Of a DNA stretch of 64,000 bases, positions 35,341-48,074 are shown in pieces. The position numbers were made by a program, and so were the translations under genes. Every line of letters starts with the position of its first letter. The stretch's first letter is position 1. The notes beneath the pieces were generated by a model. That model searched no databases, had not been told where the DNA came from, and saw nothing but the letters and a program-made list of their open reading frames with translations. The stretch is from Topomyia yanbarensis (Eukaryota; Arthropoda; Insecta; Diptera; Culicidae), in NCBI RefSeq assembly GCF_030247195.1, contig NC_080672.1, positions 160,263,167-160,327,166 on the forward strand. Direction: 5' to 3'.

Positions 35341-36074
35341 AGTATTTTTGCACTGTGAATAGTAACGCCAACTTGCCCCGCACGTGTCACCGCAAACTTA
35401 CCACAACCGCATATTTAAAGAAAAGTATTCAAAAAACAACTTTTGTTTGAGATCATGTGGAATATCTATACGCTTGGAAATTACCTTAAATGATGCAAAA
35501 TGTTTAAAATTAAGAAAATTTATTTAGTATTCTCGAAAACACAATGCGCTTACAATTTCTACAAAACAAATGTTATGCAACATAAACGCATTGGAAAATG
35601 CATTTCACATTGCTTGAGGTACACAACGAGAGACATGCACACCAAAAAATAATGAAATTTAAACGACATGTGAATGAATACGAATGTAAACATACAAAGA
35701 TTGAATCTAAAATTTGATTGAAAATTACGTTAAAATCAATTGGAGCATCAAACAGCATACAATTTTACACTTACATTGGTGTAATATTACATTCATTTTA
35801 CAGCAGTATTCGAGTAAAAATACATTGAAGTGCATTGGTTTTCCGTTTAAAGAAACTGTAATTTTCAATCCAAGTGTAAAATTATAATAAAATTCTTTGA
35901 AGAAAGCACGACAAGTCGTGTATATTTGTGGTGGAACTTAATTTTACATTTATATTCATGCTCCAAATATGTGCATGAAAATAAACTTAAAATTACAAAA
36001 TATTTTTTTCTGTGTATATGTTTAATTGAAACAGAGCCTTCGCCAACTTTCCTCTATCGCTCCTGGTTTCCCTA
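35341..36074. other. AT-rich intergenic stretch
   Basis: No gene is seen; only loosely palindromic TTTTACA/TGTAAAA phrases. Confidence 0.35.
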
Positions 36075-36078
36075 TTAA

Positions 36079-37555
36079 GGGGAGGTTTCAGCGTAAAAAA
36101 TACTTTTTTGCGATTTTTTTAGAACTTTGCGTGGAGCGAATTGATCAAAACTTGCGTACATTATAGTATATCATTTCAACAACATGTTGTAATTTTTCTA
36201 TTCAAAAATATCAAAACACGACTCGTTCGCGAAGCTTTTTGTAGAACGTCTCTGGAAAAACATGATTTGTTACATGCCATTCCAAAACTATTTAACTAAT
36301 TTCTTTCAAACTTTGCATACACATTCTATGTTAAAAATACCTAACCTCTACGTTGAGTTTTTGATATAAATTTTCAATTAAGGGGTTTTGTTTTACTAAG
36401 TTTAAATAAAAATTATTATTTTTCACGAAAAATTCCGCCTTTTTATGATTAAACACCCCCTTAATTGAAAAATTATCTCAAAAACGCAACGTAGGGGGTA
36501 GGTATTTTTTAATATAGAATGTGTATGCAAACTTTGAAAGAAATCGGTAAAGTAGTTTTTGAATGGCAGGTGACACCGCAAATCATGTTTTTTCTCCAGA
36601 TACGTTGTAGGGGAAGATGGAGTAAAACGCACCCCCGGGGCAAAATGCACCCCTTGTTTATATTGAAAACTGCTGAAAATTTTTAGAAAACGATAACACC
36701 AGTCGGAAGTCCGCCATAGTAAACATACACTGCCAAAGCTTGATAACCGTACATCATTAGCAGCTCGAGAAATAAACAATAACGTGCTCTTCTCATTTAA
36801 TTGTTGTGGCTCGTGCAGTAAGGATTTTCAGCTCTTATAATTGCTGTTTTACTATTATATCAGTGCAATTCAGTTCTATTTATTCCGCAGCTCATCATTA
36901 TTCTGTCGCACTATATATAAAAAATCTACTAAATAATTCTCTTTATGCTAAATTTATATCTCTGCTCCATCGGGGGCAAAATGCCCTACTGTTTGATTTT
37001 TTAATCGAAAATAGAAAAATAATACTAATTGCATAACCTAAGGCTATTTAATGGCACACTTTTGTGAAAGGCCGTCAGAAAACAAAACTATTTGCTTGTT
37101 CACCGAGCATTCTGTCCCGTTGTTGCGGTACATTCTGCCCCGTTGTTGTAGTGCATTTTACCCCCGCACAGGTGCATTTTGCCCCGCTTATTTGGGTAAT
37201 TTTGAATGATTTTCCAGAATTGAATATTTTTCATGTTTTTTTTAATATTTGGCAAAGTGTTATGATTGTGATTACAGTGGAAAATGTTGGCTAAACGATA
37301 GCATTAATTCAATTCTCCCAATTAATGTTCTATAGCTGAGTTATGATTATATTTCCTTAGGGGGTGCGTTTTACCCCATCTTCCCCTACAAAAAACTCCG
37401 TCATCGAGTCGTTTATCGCTATTTTTGCATAGAAAAATTACAGCATGTTATTGAAATGATACACTGTAATGTACCATAGTTTCGATTAATTCGAAATTCT
37501 ACAAAAATTCGCAAAACAACTGTTTTTTCACGCTTAAACCTTTACCCTTCCCCCC
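36079..37555. mobile_element. TTAA-flanked foldback element with a nested MITE
   Basis: The arms (36079 to about 36440, and about 36460-36609 plus 37387-37555) are inverted copies. Ends are GGGGAGGTTTCAGCG and the complement of GGGGGGAAGGGTAAAGG. TTAA lies at 36075-36078 and 37556-37559. The TTAA target is characteristic of piggyBac-type transposition. A TA-flanked MITE (36610-37386) interrupts the right arm. No transposase is present. Confidence 0.8.
36610..37386. mobile_element. TA-flanked MITE with GGGGAAGATGG ends, 777 bp
   Basis: It starts GGGGAAGATGGAGTAAAACG and ends CGTTTTACCCCATCTTCCCC, with TA on both sides (36608-36609 and 37387-37388). GTGCATTTTGCCCC-type units repeat inside at both ends (subterminal repeats). 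The left arm of the host element gives the empty-site sequence, confirming the insertion. Confidence 0.85.
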
Positions 37556-37832
37556 TTAAATAAACTAAACATCCCCATTCCATCCTAGTATAGTGATTGT
37601 GTGGTGACGTTTGTACACGAATATGTTTAATAAATTCGAGTTGAAAATTTGAGGAAAACTTTTTTGTGTGCGTCAGTTTAAAATAGTAACACATTATTTT
37701 TAATATTGCGAGAATAAAAAATATTTGTAGGTTGCTATTAGGATATTAGGATTAAATAAAAATTCTAACTGGTGGAGATCCAATATAAATGGTGCTTAGT
37801 TCAAAATAGATTAGCAGTGATTGTATTTTGGC

Positions 37833-38661
37833 TTAATATTTACGTAAATATACACTTCGTTTCGAACAGTTTGAAACATTCTTCAGAACACAAGTTTCGT
37901 AGCGCGTATCCCATTGATAGTAATACGGACATCTTTGCACAGAAATGTGGCCATTGTCGCAGAACAAATAGTACTCACAAATCTCCGGATGTGCGAAAAA
38001 GCTACTTCCTTCCACAGGACAAACAGGAAATTTATGTGAAGTTTGAATCTGAAAAAGCGGACGTATTAAATGGATTTCATGATAGTAACCAATTATCGGA
38101 TACAAGCCGTACCTGGCAGTTGACTTCTTTTGGATTATCGCAGTACTGTTTCCGTTGATTCCAGTGTCTTCCTTTGGCACAGCTTAGCTGGAATGGCTTT
38201 TGATTTACGCAGATGTAATACTGCTCGCAACTTGTGCTGCTTGGAGCAAAACTGGGTATGTTTGGATCACTCGATCTACAATACTTCTCGGCTTGTCCGC
38301 TTGAAGAAACCGTCGTTGATTCGGCATTGAAAATGGGTGACGAAGGAATCGTCGTAACTGTTGATACTTCTAATGAAGTTGTACTCGATAAAATTGTTGT
38401 CTCCGTAAATTCTGTATCAGATTTGCAGATTACATTGACTTCAAAGTTGCAAAACTGTTCTGAAGGATCAAAAAGCATTCCTGGAGGACAACTTCCGGAC
38501 GTTCCAGCTCCGTCGATGCATTGATAAAAATGGCTGCAGTCGTTTGGATCAGCAACAAACTGTCCATTGTCGATACTGTCGCAAATTTCTGAGAAATTCT
38601 GCCCAAAGCTATGCTGTGTCATGACAGAAGCGATTAATCCAAACAAAATTTCCGACCGCAT
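37833..38661 (-). CDS. Secreted chitin-binding protein with three CBM14 domains (gene C)
   Basis: Two exons on the minus strand, 38113-38661 and 37833-38048; 254 aa from ATG 38661. The intron (38049-38112, 64 bases) has donor GTACGG and acceptor TTTCAG and joins in phase just after the second domain. There is a signal peptide at about residues 1-21. CBM14 domains lie at about 27-79, 128-182 and 193-244. A Ser/Thr-rich linker (80-127), probably O-glycosylated, separates the first two as in mucin-like peritrophins. Its order of domain, mucin linker and domain differs from genes A and B, so it is a more distant paralogue. A GATAAAAG sequence at 38744-38751 (minus strand) is a weak TATA candidate. 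No clear AATAAA was found past the stop. Confidence 0.92.
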
Positions 38662-38669
38662 GATCTATG

Positions 38670-40424
38670 ATTGAATCAAACTGCACTCTGTAATAGAAAG
38701 TTACACACTGTACCCGAATCATTGCTGTATCTTCAGCTGTTTACTTTTATCTACCTCTGCAGTAATGTAGAGTATTGGGTCACTATGATAAGAAAGATTG
38801 AATTGACATACATGTTACATTTTGTACATGTTTGTAAATAGTAACTCTATCGAGAAATCCTTGAAACTATGTGGAATACGCAACCCTGCGCGTTCTCTAA
38901 TGTTAATGATGATTTATGTTTGAACGAGCCGATTAGGGAATTGCGTTGAAAACGGACACCCGGAGTAAGGTCAAAGTTGTAGCATAAAGCATCTTTGGCC
39001 TATTTCCTAGAGAAAGGCTACGCATTCACTCTGAAAATCGACTTCATAACCGAGGTCCGAAGTGTTGAGTCTCTTCTACCATTCGGTAAATGTCTGTTTA
39101 TGTGTATTTTTATATAGTAAGGTTTAAAAAGCTTCGAAAGCCTGGCCTGTAGTGTATTGGCACTGTGCACAGTGGTCGCAATATCAAAACATGCGTTTAC
39201 TTAACCCTCCGGCACTCGCGACATCTTCTTTTTTGCACCAGCGGCTGCTCACTCGGGGAGCCACTCGCGCGAGTGCCGGATGGTTTTGTGCTCTAGGAGT
39301 AGATTTTAGCGATTTGGTGTGTTAAGAACGTCTTTTCCACAATGGCAGTACCGTCTTTACGCATGGGCACACTGGGCTAGGGCCAGGGGCCCCGGGATTT
39401 TGGGGGCCCCCAACATAGGACGAAATAAAATAATTCACAAGGTTATATTCCAAAAAATAGTCGCAATCAATTGTTTATAATTCTCTACCTTGTGGATAAT
39501 AATGGATCAGTAGCAGCTCAGAATCGCACTTTGCAACTTTTTCCTTTTTTTAAAAAGAGCCGGTAATCAAGCGAAATTATGGTTGCGGTAGAAAACGGGA
39601 CACTGCATGGCAGAGCTGGTATTGAACAAATTTACGTCATTTAAGTATTCCGATTCAAGTTTATTTTGAGCTCGAAAGGCACCAAGTAGGAGCGGCAACC
39701 AGAACACGATGGCAAAACTTGCATGAGAAGCTATGCAGAAAGTGGAGGAAGATGATGTCGAAATTCGTTACAAAATCTTTGTTGAGCAAGCAATTGGCTT
39801 ATGTGTCAAATATTCAGTTCTTCTCGACGTCTAGGGCCGTGAACGGTAAAATATATATACGGAAGGTCCAACAGTGACTTCTGGACTTCTTGAGGTCTGG
39901 TACCGAAACAATAATGTTATTTTTCCACTACACTCCGCCATATAACAAAAATAGGCCGCCATGAAGGCATACCGTTTTACCGCACAATAGTTTAAGAAAC
40001 TATGATTCAAAAAATCTACGCAAATCAACCCGGTCTTTACCCTAAATCTCATCATAGGAGTCAAGGCAAACGTGCTTATCTTTCGAAATATTTGAAAAAA
40101 ACTCGACTATTTGGTGACCTATGTTGTATGCTCAATTTTTTGTTGATTGGTTCCAATATTTTTTCCACAAAAATTGTACTGCAGAAATAAAATAATTTTA
40201 AATTTGAAATTCAGTTTTGCTTTGCTAAATTCAAATGTCAGTTTATGGTAAAATGACAAACGCAGAAGCATATTATGCGTCACAGTGCGTGCAAGATTCA
40301 GAATCAGGAATCGGAATATTTTGGCTCAAATGGAACATTCCCCGTATGTAGTCGGGAATATGTACCTCAAGCCACCGCGCATTGAACATTTGTACTTTCG
40401 CATTGTAAAAATGCTAATTATAGT
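38670..40424. other. Intergenic stretch with scattered repeat ends
   Basis: No gene is seen. 39161-39174 is a head-to-head CACTGTGCACAGTG. 39203-39283 is a hairpin with TCCGGCACTCGCG and CGCGAGTGCCGGA. 39375-39411 is a G/C-rich GGGGCCCC-type stretch. Confidence 0.5.
39203..39283. repeat. Short hairpin with TCCGGCACTCGCG arms
   Basis: CCCTCCGGCACTCGCG and CGCGAGTGCCGGATGG are inverted ends about 80 bases apart. Confidence 0.55.
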
Positions 40425-40826
40425 TACAGGTCGGACTCGATTATCCGGGGATTCGATTATCCGGGGATTCGATTATCCGTGATTCGATTATCCGGGGAAA
40501 ATGATTCGATTATCCGGGTGTTTTGAAAAAAATCAAATTTCAACTATAATGTCTTATTATAGTGCTAATTCGATCATTGCAGTCAATAGAACATTTTTTC
40601 GGGCAATTGGGGGGTCTAGGGTTAACCTCCTCTCAAATTTTAACCTACCTTAAAAATAGCTTATATATGGGTTATTCCGCGCAAAGTGACCTAAAAAACA
40701 AAACTTGGAATCGACCTTCATGGATTGGAACCAGATTTGAAGAAATTGTTCATTTAGAGCCAATATATAATAACCTAAATTGTTGTGTCGTTTAAACAGC
40801 CCCTCAGTCCATGGGAACACTCTTAA

Positions 40827-41722
40827 CCGTTATGTGTCCGAAGCGGTACCCGGATACCTTTTTAGGTTACAAATAATGAAATTCCGATGTTTTATCCGTA
40901 GCTGGAAATTGAAACTTTGTGACGTCTTAGAACTTCACTAAGTCAAGCTTTTGGGATAATAATGTTTTTGATGTAGTAAGAAGGAAGTGAGGAGGGGCTC
41001 CTGAATTTTTTACTACGTCACAGGCCGACGTGGATACCCGGGTACCCCCAAAACTGAAATGCCAATAACTAAGGTAATTTCCAACCGATTTTGATGCTTT
41101 TGGGTGTTTTGGATTCAAGAACTCATCCACTTTTAGACTTGGTAAAAATGAATCGGGTTAATTCAACCGGTTCCCGGGAATCCGGATTTTCGGAAGCATG
41201 TTCCAGTGCTTAGATACTATTTGTGAGTTTCAATGGAATACTAGCAATATGGGTATCAAAATTCTTGGCATAGCACCAATAGGCTGTATCTCGTGGTATT
41301 GGAACCATTTGGTGATTTTACCCCGGAACGGACATTCCGGAGCAGGTTCCCGTAGGGCCGTGAATGGCCATTCCATTCCAATTCCATTTTTCAAACTACC
41401 ATAGGGTCCCGTAACAATAAATAACAGACTTCCGAGACAATTTGAAGAATTTTGATACTCATTTTGCTAGGGCATTATTTAAATTTACAAATCATACCCT
41501 AGTACTGGAACATTACTCCGGAAAATCTGGATTACCAAGAACCAGATTCATTCATCCGGTTCAATGTTACAGAATCCAAAAGTGGACGAGTTTCTGAATC
41601 TAAAACATCTAAAAGTGTCAAAATCGGTTAAAGGAAGCCATAGTTATGAGCATTTTAATTTGTGGGTACCCGGGTACCCTCGTTGGCCTGTTATAGGTGT
41701 TGTTTTGTTGGACACATAACGG
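40827..41722. mobile_element. TTAA-flanked MITE with CCGTTATGTGTCC ends
   Basis: It starts CCGTTATGTGTCCGAAGCGG and ends GGACACATAACGG, with TTAA at 40823-40826 and 41723-41726. GGTACCCGGGTACC palindromes lie near both ends. A related, inverted, shorter copy is at 59853-60475. The TTAA target suggests piggyBac-type mobilisation. Confidence 0.8.
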
Positions 41723-41939
41723 TTAATTTTAACAAATTGTTTGAAGAAAGGTTTTTTTTCGGATTATATCTCAGCTTCTGTTTGCACTAGAAACAATCAG
41801 CAAGATATTTTGTTTAAAGATTTGTTTAGGGATTCCAAAAAAAAATGAAAAGCTTTTAATGCCAAATATGCAACTTTTTAAATTTACACTAAAAGTACAT
41901 TTTTCTCGTAATACATCGGTTACAGTAGGCCACATAAAA

Positions 41940-42350
41940 CGTCATTATACCTACATTGCTCGGTCGATTTTTGGCATCTCTTGGGATAATGATGACATGC
42001 TTCTCAGGATTCTGTTGGGACACTTTTCAAGATTCTGATCGAAGTTTTCTTAGCATCCCGATGGAATCTATTTCAGAACTTCGATTCAATGTTTTCTCTG
42101 AATTTTTCTCTGAATTTTGTTGCAGGATTCTAGAGAAAAGCTTCTTAAATGTCTAGTGGAATCTTTCTTAAGATAGAATTCCGCTGAAGATTATGCTTTA
42201 TTCCAGATGCTGATAGAATCATGGTCCTATTATCATTGGAATCCGGTGTAATGTTCCAGTGGACTTTGACACAAACAATATTGCTCTTCTCCCATTATCC
42301 CCTTCAATAAGTGATTCCTGCTCAGAATTCCAATAGCATCTTTAACCCGT
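41940..42350. repeat. Degenerate short-period repeat (GGATTCT/GGAATCT)
   Basis: Phrases such as CAGGATTCTGTTGG, CAAGATTCTGATCG, GGATTCTAGAG and TGGAATCTTTC recur about every 30 bases with drift. Confidence 0.5.
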
Positions 42351-42466
42351 TCGTGCCCTTCTGGTTGATGGACAACCATGTTTCTATATGACTATAACTT
42401 TTGGTTTACACAACGTCAAGTAAGGCTAATAACTGTGACTAAGATCTTTCATTTGGGCACTAAAAG

Positions 42467-42609
<143 letters not shown>

Positions 42610-43744
42610 CATTAGAACAGAAGTTATTACAATTAATCTGATTGGGTTCCGCTGAAGCAGTGCTGCCAGGGGTAGTTTCTGTTAATGGCGAAAATGAAAT
42701 TTTGGAATATTTTCTTAGCCTGGGAATATTATTAAAAACTGCTGAAACTTTCTAATTTAGATTGCCCTCAATTACCTTTTTCATGTAATTGGACTAGATC
42801 GGAAGGTAAATATTGAGCAGCTGCAAAAGAAGCACCTATCTTTCTTAAACCAGGTTTTTCGTGTTTCTTGAGACCAACAGTTTTAAGGAAAAATAGTTTT
42901 GGGACCCTATACGCAGTAGAAAAAAGTTGGTCAAGAAATGGTTAACGAAATTCTGAAAAGAGACCCGACCGTCACTGGAGGTGATTTCAATTCTTGGGTA
43001 GCTCAAGCAAAGATGAATGATAGGCTATGTAAAGAGGGCGCCAGCAGTACTTCTCGCTGAGACGCCCGGGAACCTGGTAGTCCTTCGCTAGTGACAAATA
43101 CGAGTGGGACAGTTTGCGAAGACTACACGCGTAGTTATTACCTGACAATCCAGTATTAGTCAACTAAATGATGCTACAAGGACAAGGGCAAGGATCTCTT
43201 TGTGGGTGCGCAACACGCACTCTTCTAATTAGAATGACTAGACATGTTAGCTGTGATATGTGACACTCCACGTAAATTAAACTGGAGCCAAGAAACAGAC
43301 GACCCCCAGATTACTTACTAACTTTATTTTTTCTGGTATTCGAGTAATCGAATCAGTTACCTCGGAAAATCTAAACCCTGGGTAATCGAGTTTGACTTGT
43401 ATCGCAAAAGACACACCTTATTAAAAAGTTTATCTTAGAATTCTTGTACAAATAGCTATAAACAACTGATACATATCGTTAACTCGTTACCAATATGAAT
43501 AATAAATGAAAACCAACTGAAAATACAAATCACACCCTGAAAGTCTGAAAAATCGACTACCATAATAACCATAATTTACCATAATAAGAAAATTTGCCCT
43601 GGTCATTTTATTTCCAATTTCTCCACGAATGAAGCTTAAATTCATGAAATAACGCAAAAAAAAGTTTGATTCGATTATCCGGGTGATTCGATTATCCGGG
43701 GTGAGATTTTTTTCAAATCCCCGGATAATCGAGTCCGACCTGTA

Positions 43745-44561
43745 TTATTCAAATTTATTTTCCGTCGGTCACTTTCTGCACTGAGTGCCTATCACCAACA
43801 CCAGAGAGGCGACTCCTTCGTCTGAACCATAGACTTGCCACTTAACCAATTTGTTGAAAATGGATACTGTTCTGATTACTTAAAATATACATGTTCGATT
43901 TCTTCGCTTCCCCCGAAATGATGAAAATAACCGAGTAAACAAAACGTCTGTCAGAATATATAACAAGAATCTACCTCATCAACAATTTGTACAAAAAGAG
44001 AAAATAGATATTTGTACTAGTCTGGATAGCATTCAAATAATAGACGTTTAACCCGCCCTACTCCACCATTCCTGCTTCTTGGCGGAGGCACTCTTCATCC
44101 TGAAACAACGTCTTACAACTATGAAGATCAAATTTCACCTAGGATTACACCGTCCGCGGAGAGCATAACGGAGTTGGTAAGTCTATTACACTGTTCGAAC
44201 TTCCACCACCGCATATATTGTGTTAGGCCCTTTGCCACTATCGGTCAAAAGTCCTAATAACTTTTTAGAATCTTCTTAAAGCGTATTTCGTTTTCCGACC
44301 GTACTTGCACGCCACCGACAAACTACCTAAAATTGAGTACTTTTGAATCAATCTCGTGGTATCGTGTAGGAAGGTAAAACTAGGTAAACCGTGTTGAAGG
44401 TAGTTTCCATTTAACTACAGCAAAAATCATAACTCAAACTTGAGATTAATTTACTTAAATTTAAGCTGAATTTGTACTTTCGCATTGTAAATATGCATTG
44501 TAAACAACTCAAACTGCACGGAAGACCTTGACTGAGTCGAATTTCTCGTTTTGTTTTTGAC
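43745..44561. other. Intergenic stretch without a supported gene
   Basis: No recognisable gene, RNA or repeat ends were found. Confidence 0.35.
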
Positions 44562-44565
44562 AACA

Positions 44566-46763
44566 GAGTAAAGCCATGTCAAGTGATCCTCGAATTTTTC
44601 GCAAAATCACCGATTTTCATGAGATATGTTTTATTGTATAGGGATTATGGTAAATAGCTTTTGGTATAAATATTTCGTTAAAACTCTTTTTTTCCTTTGA
44701 GATATTAACTCTTAAACTTTATTGCATGATAAAATTGTAAAATTTATATCTCAAAACCTACTGAAGATAATTGAATGAATTTTTGTACACTTATGGAATG
44801 ATATTTACACTATCTCATAAAAATAATTTTATAGTATAGTTATGTGAATAACGGTACTTTGCATCTACTTAAAAATGTTAATTGTATTTTTTCTTGCGTT
44901 CTTCACGCTAAAAAATTTCAAAAGGTATTTCAAATTACGCGTCAATCTCTCACCTTCAATAATCTGTATTGATAATTTTTCATTTTTGTTTCTATCGAGA
45001 GTTATGGATGATTTTGTAACGGTGCGTACCATCAACGCACGGCCCACTTTGATGCAGCCAGGTGGAACTTACACATTGGCAACGCCGCATGTCCCAACGT
45101 CCTACTGCGCATCGCGTAGGAAACGTGCATCGCATGAGTAAATGAAACCACATCTCTAGATTGGTGCAAAAGAACAAACTTTTATATACGGATTATCAAA
45201 GGTTAAGGTTTTCTGGATATTTTGAGATACTTTTAGATTTTTTTGACCGAGGTGCACAATAAAAACAATTTTGTTTAATGAATACTTTTTTATTATAATT
45301 TAACGTTTCTAGGAATTAAACTGTATCGCAAAGAACCGAAACATAACTCATATAATACGCTTATGTTATTGCCATCTTCGAAGACACTTTTGTTATGGCA
45401 TTTTCGTTTTTGACAGTGTACACCAGTATTGTCGGGGCTATACTCATTCAAACTTCAGTCTATCTCTTTTTTTCACTATACCGGTGTATACCAGGTTAAA
45501 AACGAAAACGTTATTAGTCGATGTTTCATCCAAATTCATTACTAGTCTACAACATTATGCAGCAAAATGGAACATTTTATGAAAACAGCATTTTACTTCG
45601 CTTGTTTATGTCCACTGAGTGATCTTACTTATAAACAACGAAGTGTCTTGCGAAAAAAAATTACTTTGAATCTGTTTTCAATCGCATTGGCGTGTTTTCT
45701 TTATCGCTATTGCTTCTGTCAATTCTGTTAATTAGTGGTTCTCCAAGTTCTAGTAAGATATTATTTACTTCATCAAATTTCAGTAAATCATCAACGATTT
45801 ATAATTCAAAATCTTCATTACTTTTTCAACGAAATACAGTACTCGGTTGGTCGAACCATATTTATAACATAAAAACAAACGAATGCTTTTTGAGCAAATA
45901 TACTGTGCTAACACCTAGACAGAACCAACTGACGATAAAAAGTGGTAAAATATGTCAATTTGCAAAAAAAGTCATATACATGCAGATTCAAACATGCCCA
46001 TTGCTCAAGTTTGCACAGCAACTGCCAACATCCGAGCTCGCCGGTTTGAGAGTTTGAATGACAGAAAATTAAATAATTCCTGAAAAATATAACACTAAAA
46101 ACCATGCAAATTACTCGGAATATGTTCACCTTTAAACATCCGCACAGAAAAGCTTATCTTTTTGCTCTAATATCGAAGATGGCAATTTTGGACATAAGGT
46201 ATGCTCTGCCAAAGCGATACGCAGTAGAACGTTGCTACATGCGGCGTTGCCAATATGTAAGTTCTCGCGGGCTGCATCAAAGTGGGTCGTGCGTTGAAGG
46301 TACGCACCGTTACAAAATCATCCATAACTCTCGATAGAAACAAAAATGAAAAATTAATAAAACAGATTATTGAAGGTGAGAGATCGACGCGTAATTTGAC
46401 ATACCTTTTGAATTTTTTTAGCGTGAAGAACACAAGAAAAAATACAATTAAAATTTTTAAGTAGATGAAAAGTGCCGTTATTCACATAATTATATTGCAA
46501 AATTATTTTCATGAGATAGTGTAAATATCATTTCATAAGTGTACAAAAATTCATTCAATTATCTTCAGTAGGTTTTGAGATATAAAATTTACAATTTTAT
46601 CATGCAATAAAGTTTAAGGGTTAATATCTCAAAGGAAAAAAGGAGTTTTAACGAAATATTTATACCAAAAACTATTTACCATAATCCCTATACAATAAAA
46701 CATATCTCATGAAAATCGGTGATTTTGCGAAAAATTTGAGGATCACTTGACATGGCTTTACTC
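44566..46763. mobile_element. Long foldback element with GAGTAAAGCC ends and 4-bp TSD AACA
   Basis: Arms of about 550 bases (44566 to about 45120 and about 46195-46763) are close inverted copies. Shared features include TGTCAAGTGATCCTC, AGATATGTTTTATTGTATAG, GTAACGGTGCGTACC and GCAACGCCGCATG. AACA lies on both sides (44562-44565 and 46764-46767). The loop of about 1.07 kb has no recognised transposase. Mirror-image short open frames in the arms are by-products of the inversion. Confidence 0.75.
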
Positions 46764-47015
46764 AACATTAATAAGTGCGAAAGCGACGCACAACTCAAAA
46801 GTACCTAAATTTAAGTTAAAAGAACTTATTCTGTGGGTTGCTTTATTTTTGCGTGTGGACATTACATCGACATATATAGTGATGGCAATCTGACTGTTTT
46901 TTCTCTATATATTTTGATTGCCACAGGATGGTATGGAGTAGAAATGGCTCCGTGATGCTGGAGATTATTTTTGATCTTCCTACCCTGCAGTAGTTTAAAC
47001 CTGTTCACTTATAGG

Positions 47016-48060
47016 CAAGCCCGTAGCCAGGATTTTGTTTCGGGAGGGGCTTAAAACTTGTTGTATAAATGTGTTAATTCTGGCGACTTGAGATAGTCAC
47101 TTGAAACTGCATGTAATTTTGAAAATTTCTTGGTGAAAACAGTTCCAAAACTGAGGCAATAGACAATATGCTGTCTGATACAAGAAATGATATAGTACAT
47201 CGACGAATTCTTGCTTTTGAATGTGGTTTTTATTATTAATTTGTAAGCTACCATTTTCACCGTTGGAATTTGGTCTGGTGGGTGCTCCCATCATACAACT
47301 TCAAGCCAACGAAGTGAGGTTGTCCAGCGCAGATTCATACGATATGCATTACATCAATTGCCTTGGAACGATCCGCTGAACCTGAACCATACGAAGATCG
47401 TTGTCTATTATTAGGATACACAACATGCTTGCTTGTTGCATTTATGATTGTGAATTTCTTCAATGATTGTGCTGGCTGTAGATTTTGATATATTGACGCA
47501 GCTTTTGCCGTTGTAAATATTACCTGAACATGTGCCACATATTTGGTAATTGTTTGTGTTCAGCGGTAAATAAATCGTAATGTGACGTTTTCCACAGAAC
47601 TGGAACGTACTAGTTTGCCTTTGATATGTGCAAAGAATACTATGTGTAATTGTATTATCGCATTATGTTTTGTACTGCATTTCTCCCATATGTGATATGT
47701 ATCTGCAAGTAAGCGGTATCCGAACATTGATTCTCTCACCGTCCATTTATATGAAGATCTTAATTACAGCATTGTCACACACAACCATTAAAATTTAATG
47801 GCTTTAAATCATTCAAAATCAATGATTTTGCATAGTAGAAGTTTTCTTTGTTTTCAGACAAGGAACACAATATAAAAGTAACTTTATTTGTTGTTGTTGG
47901 ATTGATGTTGATGTTGTTGGAAACAGCAATCTTCTAACTTTATCTCAAACCAAACGAGCTACAAGCTAAAATCGCTGATAATAATGTTTTTGAAATTTAT
48001 TTTCAAAACATTCCGGGGGGGGGGCTTTAGCGCCTAGTCCCCCTTCTAGCTACGTGCCTG
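47016..48060. mobile_element. Non-autonomous hAT element with 8-bp TSD CTTATAGG
   Basis: Ends CAAGCCCGTAGCCAGGA and the complement of CAGGCACGTAGCTAG, with CTTATAGG at 47008-47015 and 48061-48068. An 8-bp duplication and CA..G termini are hallmarks of hAT transposons. Subterminal G-runs (GGGAGGGG and GGGGGGGGGG) are present. No transposase is visible in the 1045 bp. Confidence 0.85.
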
Positions 48061-48074
48061 CTTATAGGGGCCCC

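Noticed and set aside
42935..43020. Pogo/Tc1 transposase gene
   Set aside because: Only a short DPTVTGGDF-like phrase is visible; too little for a call.
44875..45141. 88-codon frame, with a mirror copy at 46167-46433
   Set aside because: Identical-looking frames arise from the two arms of an inverted repeat; no domain.
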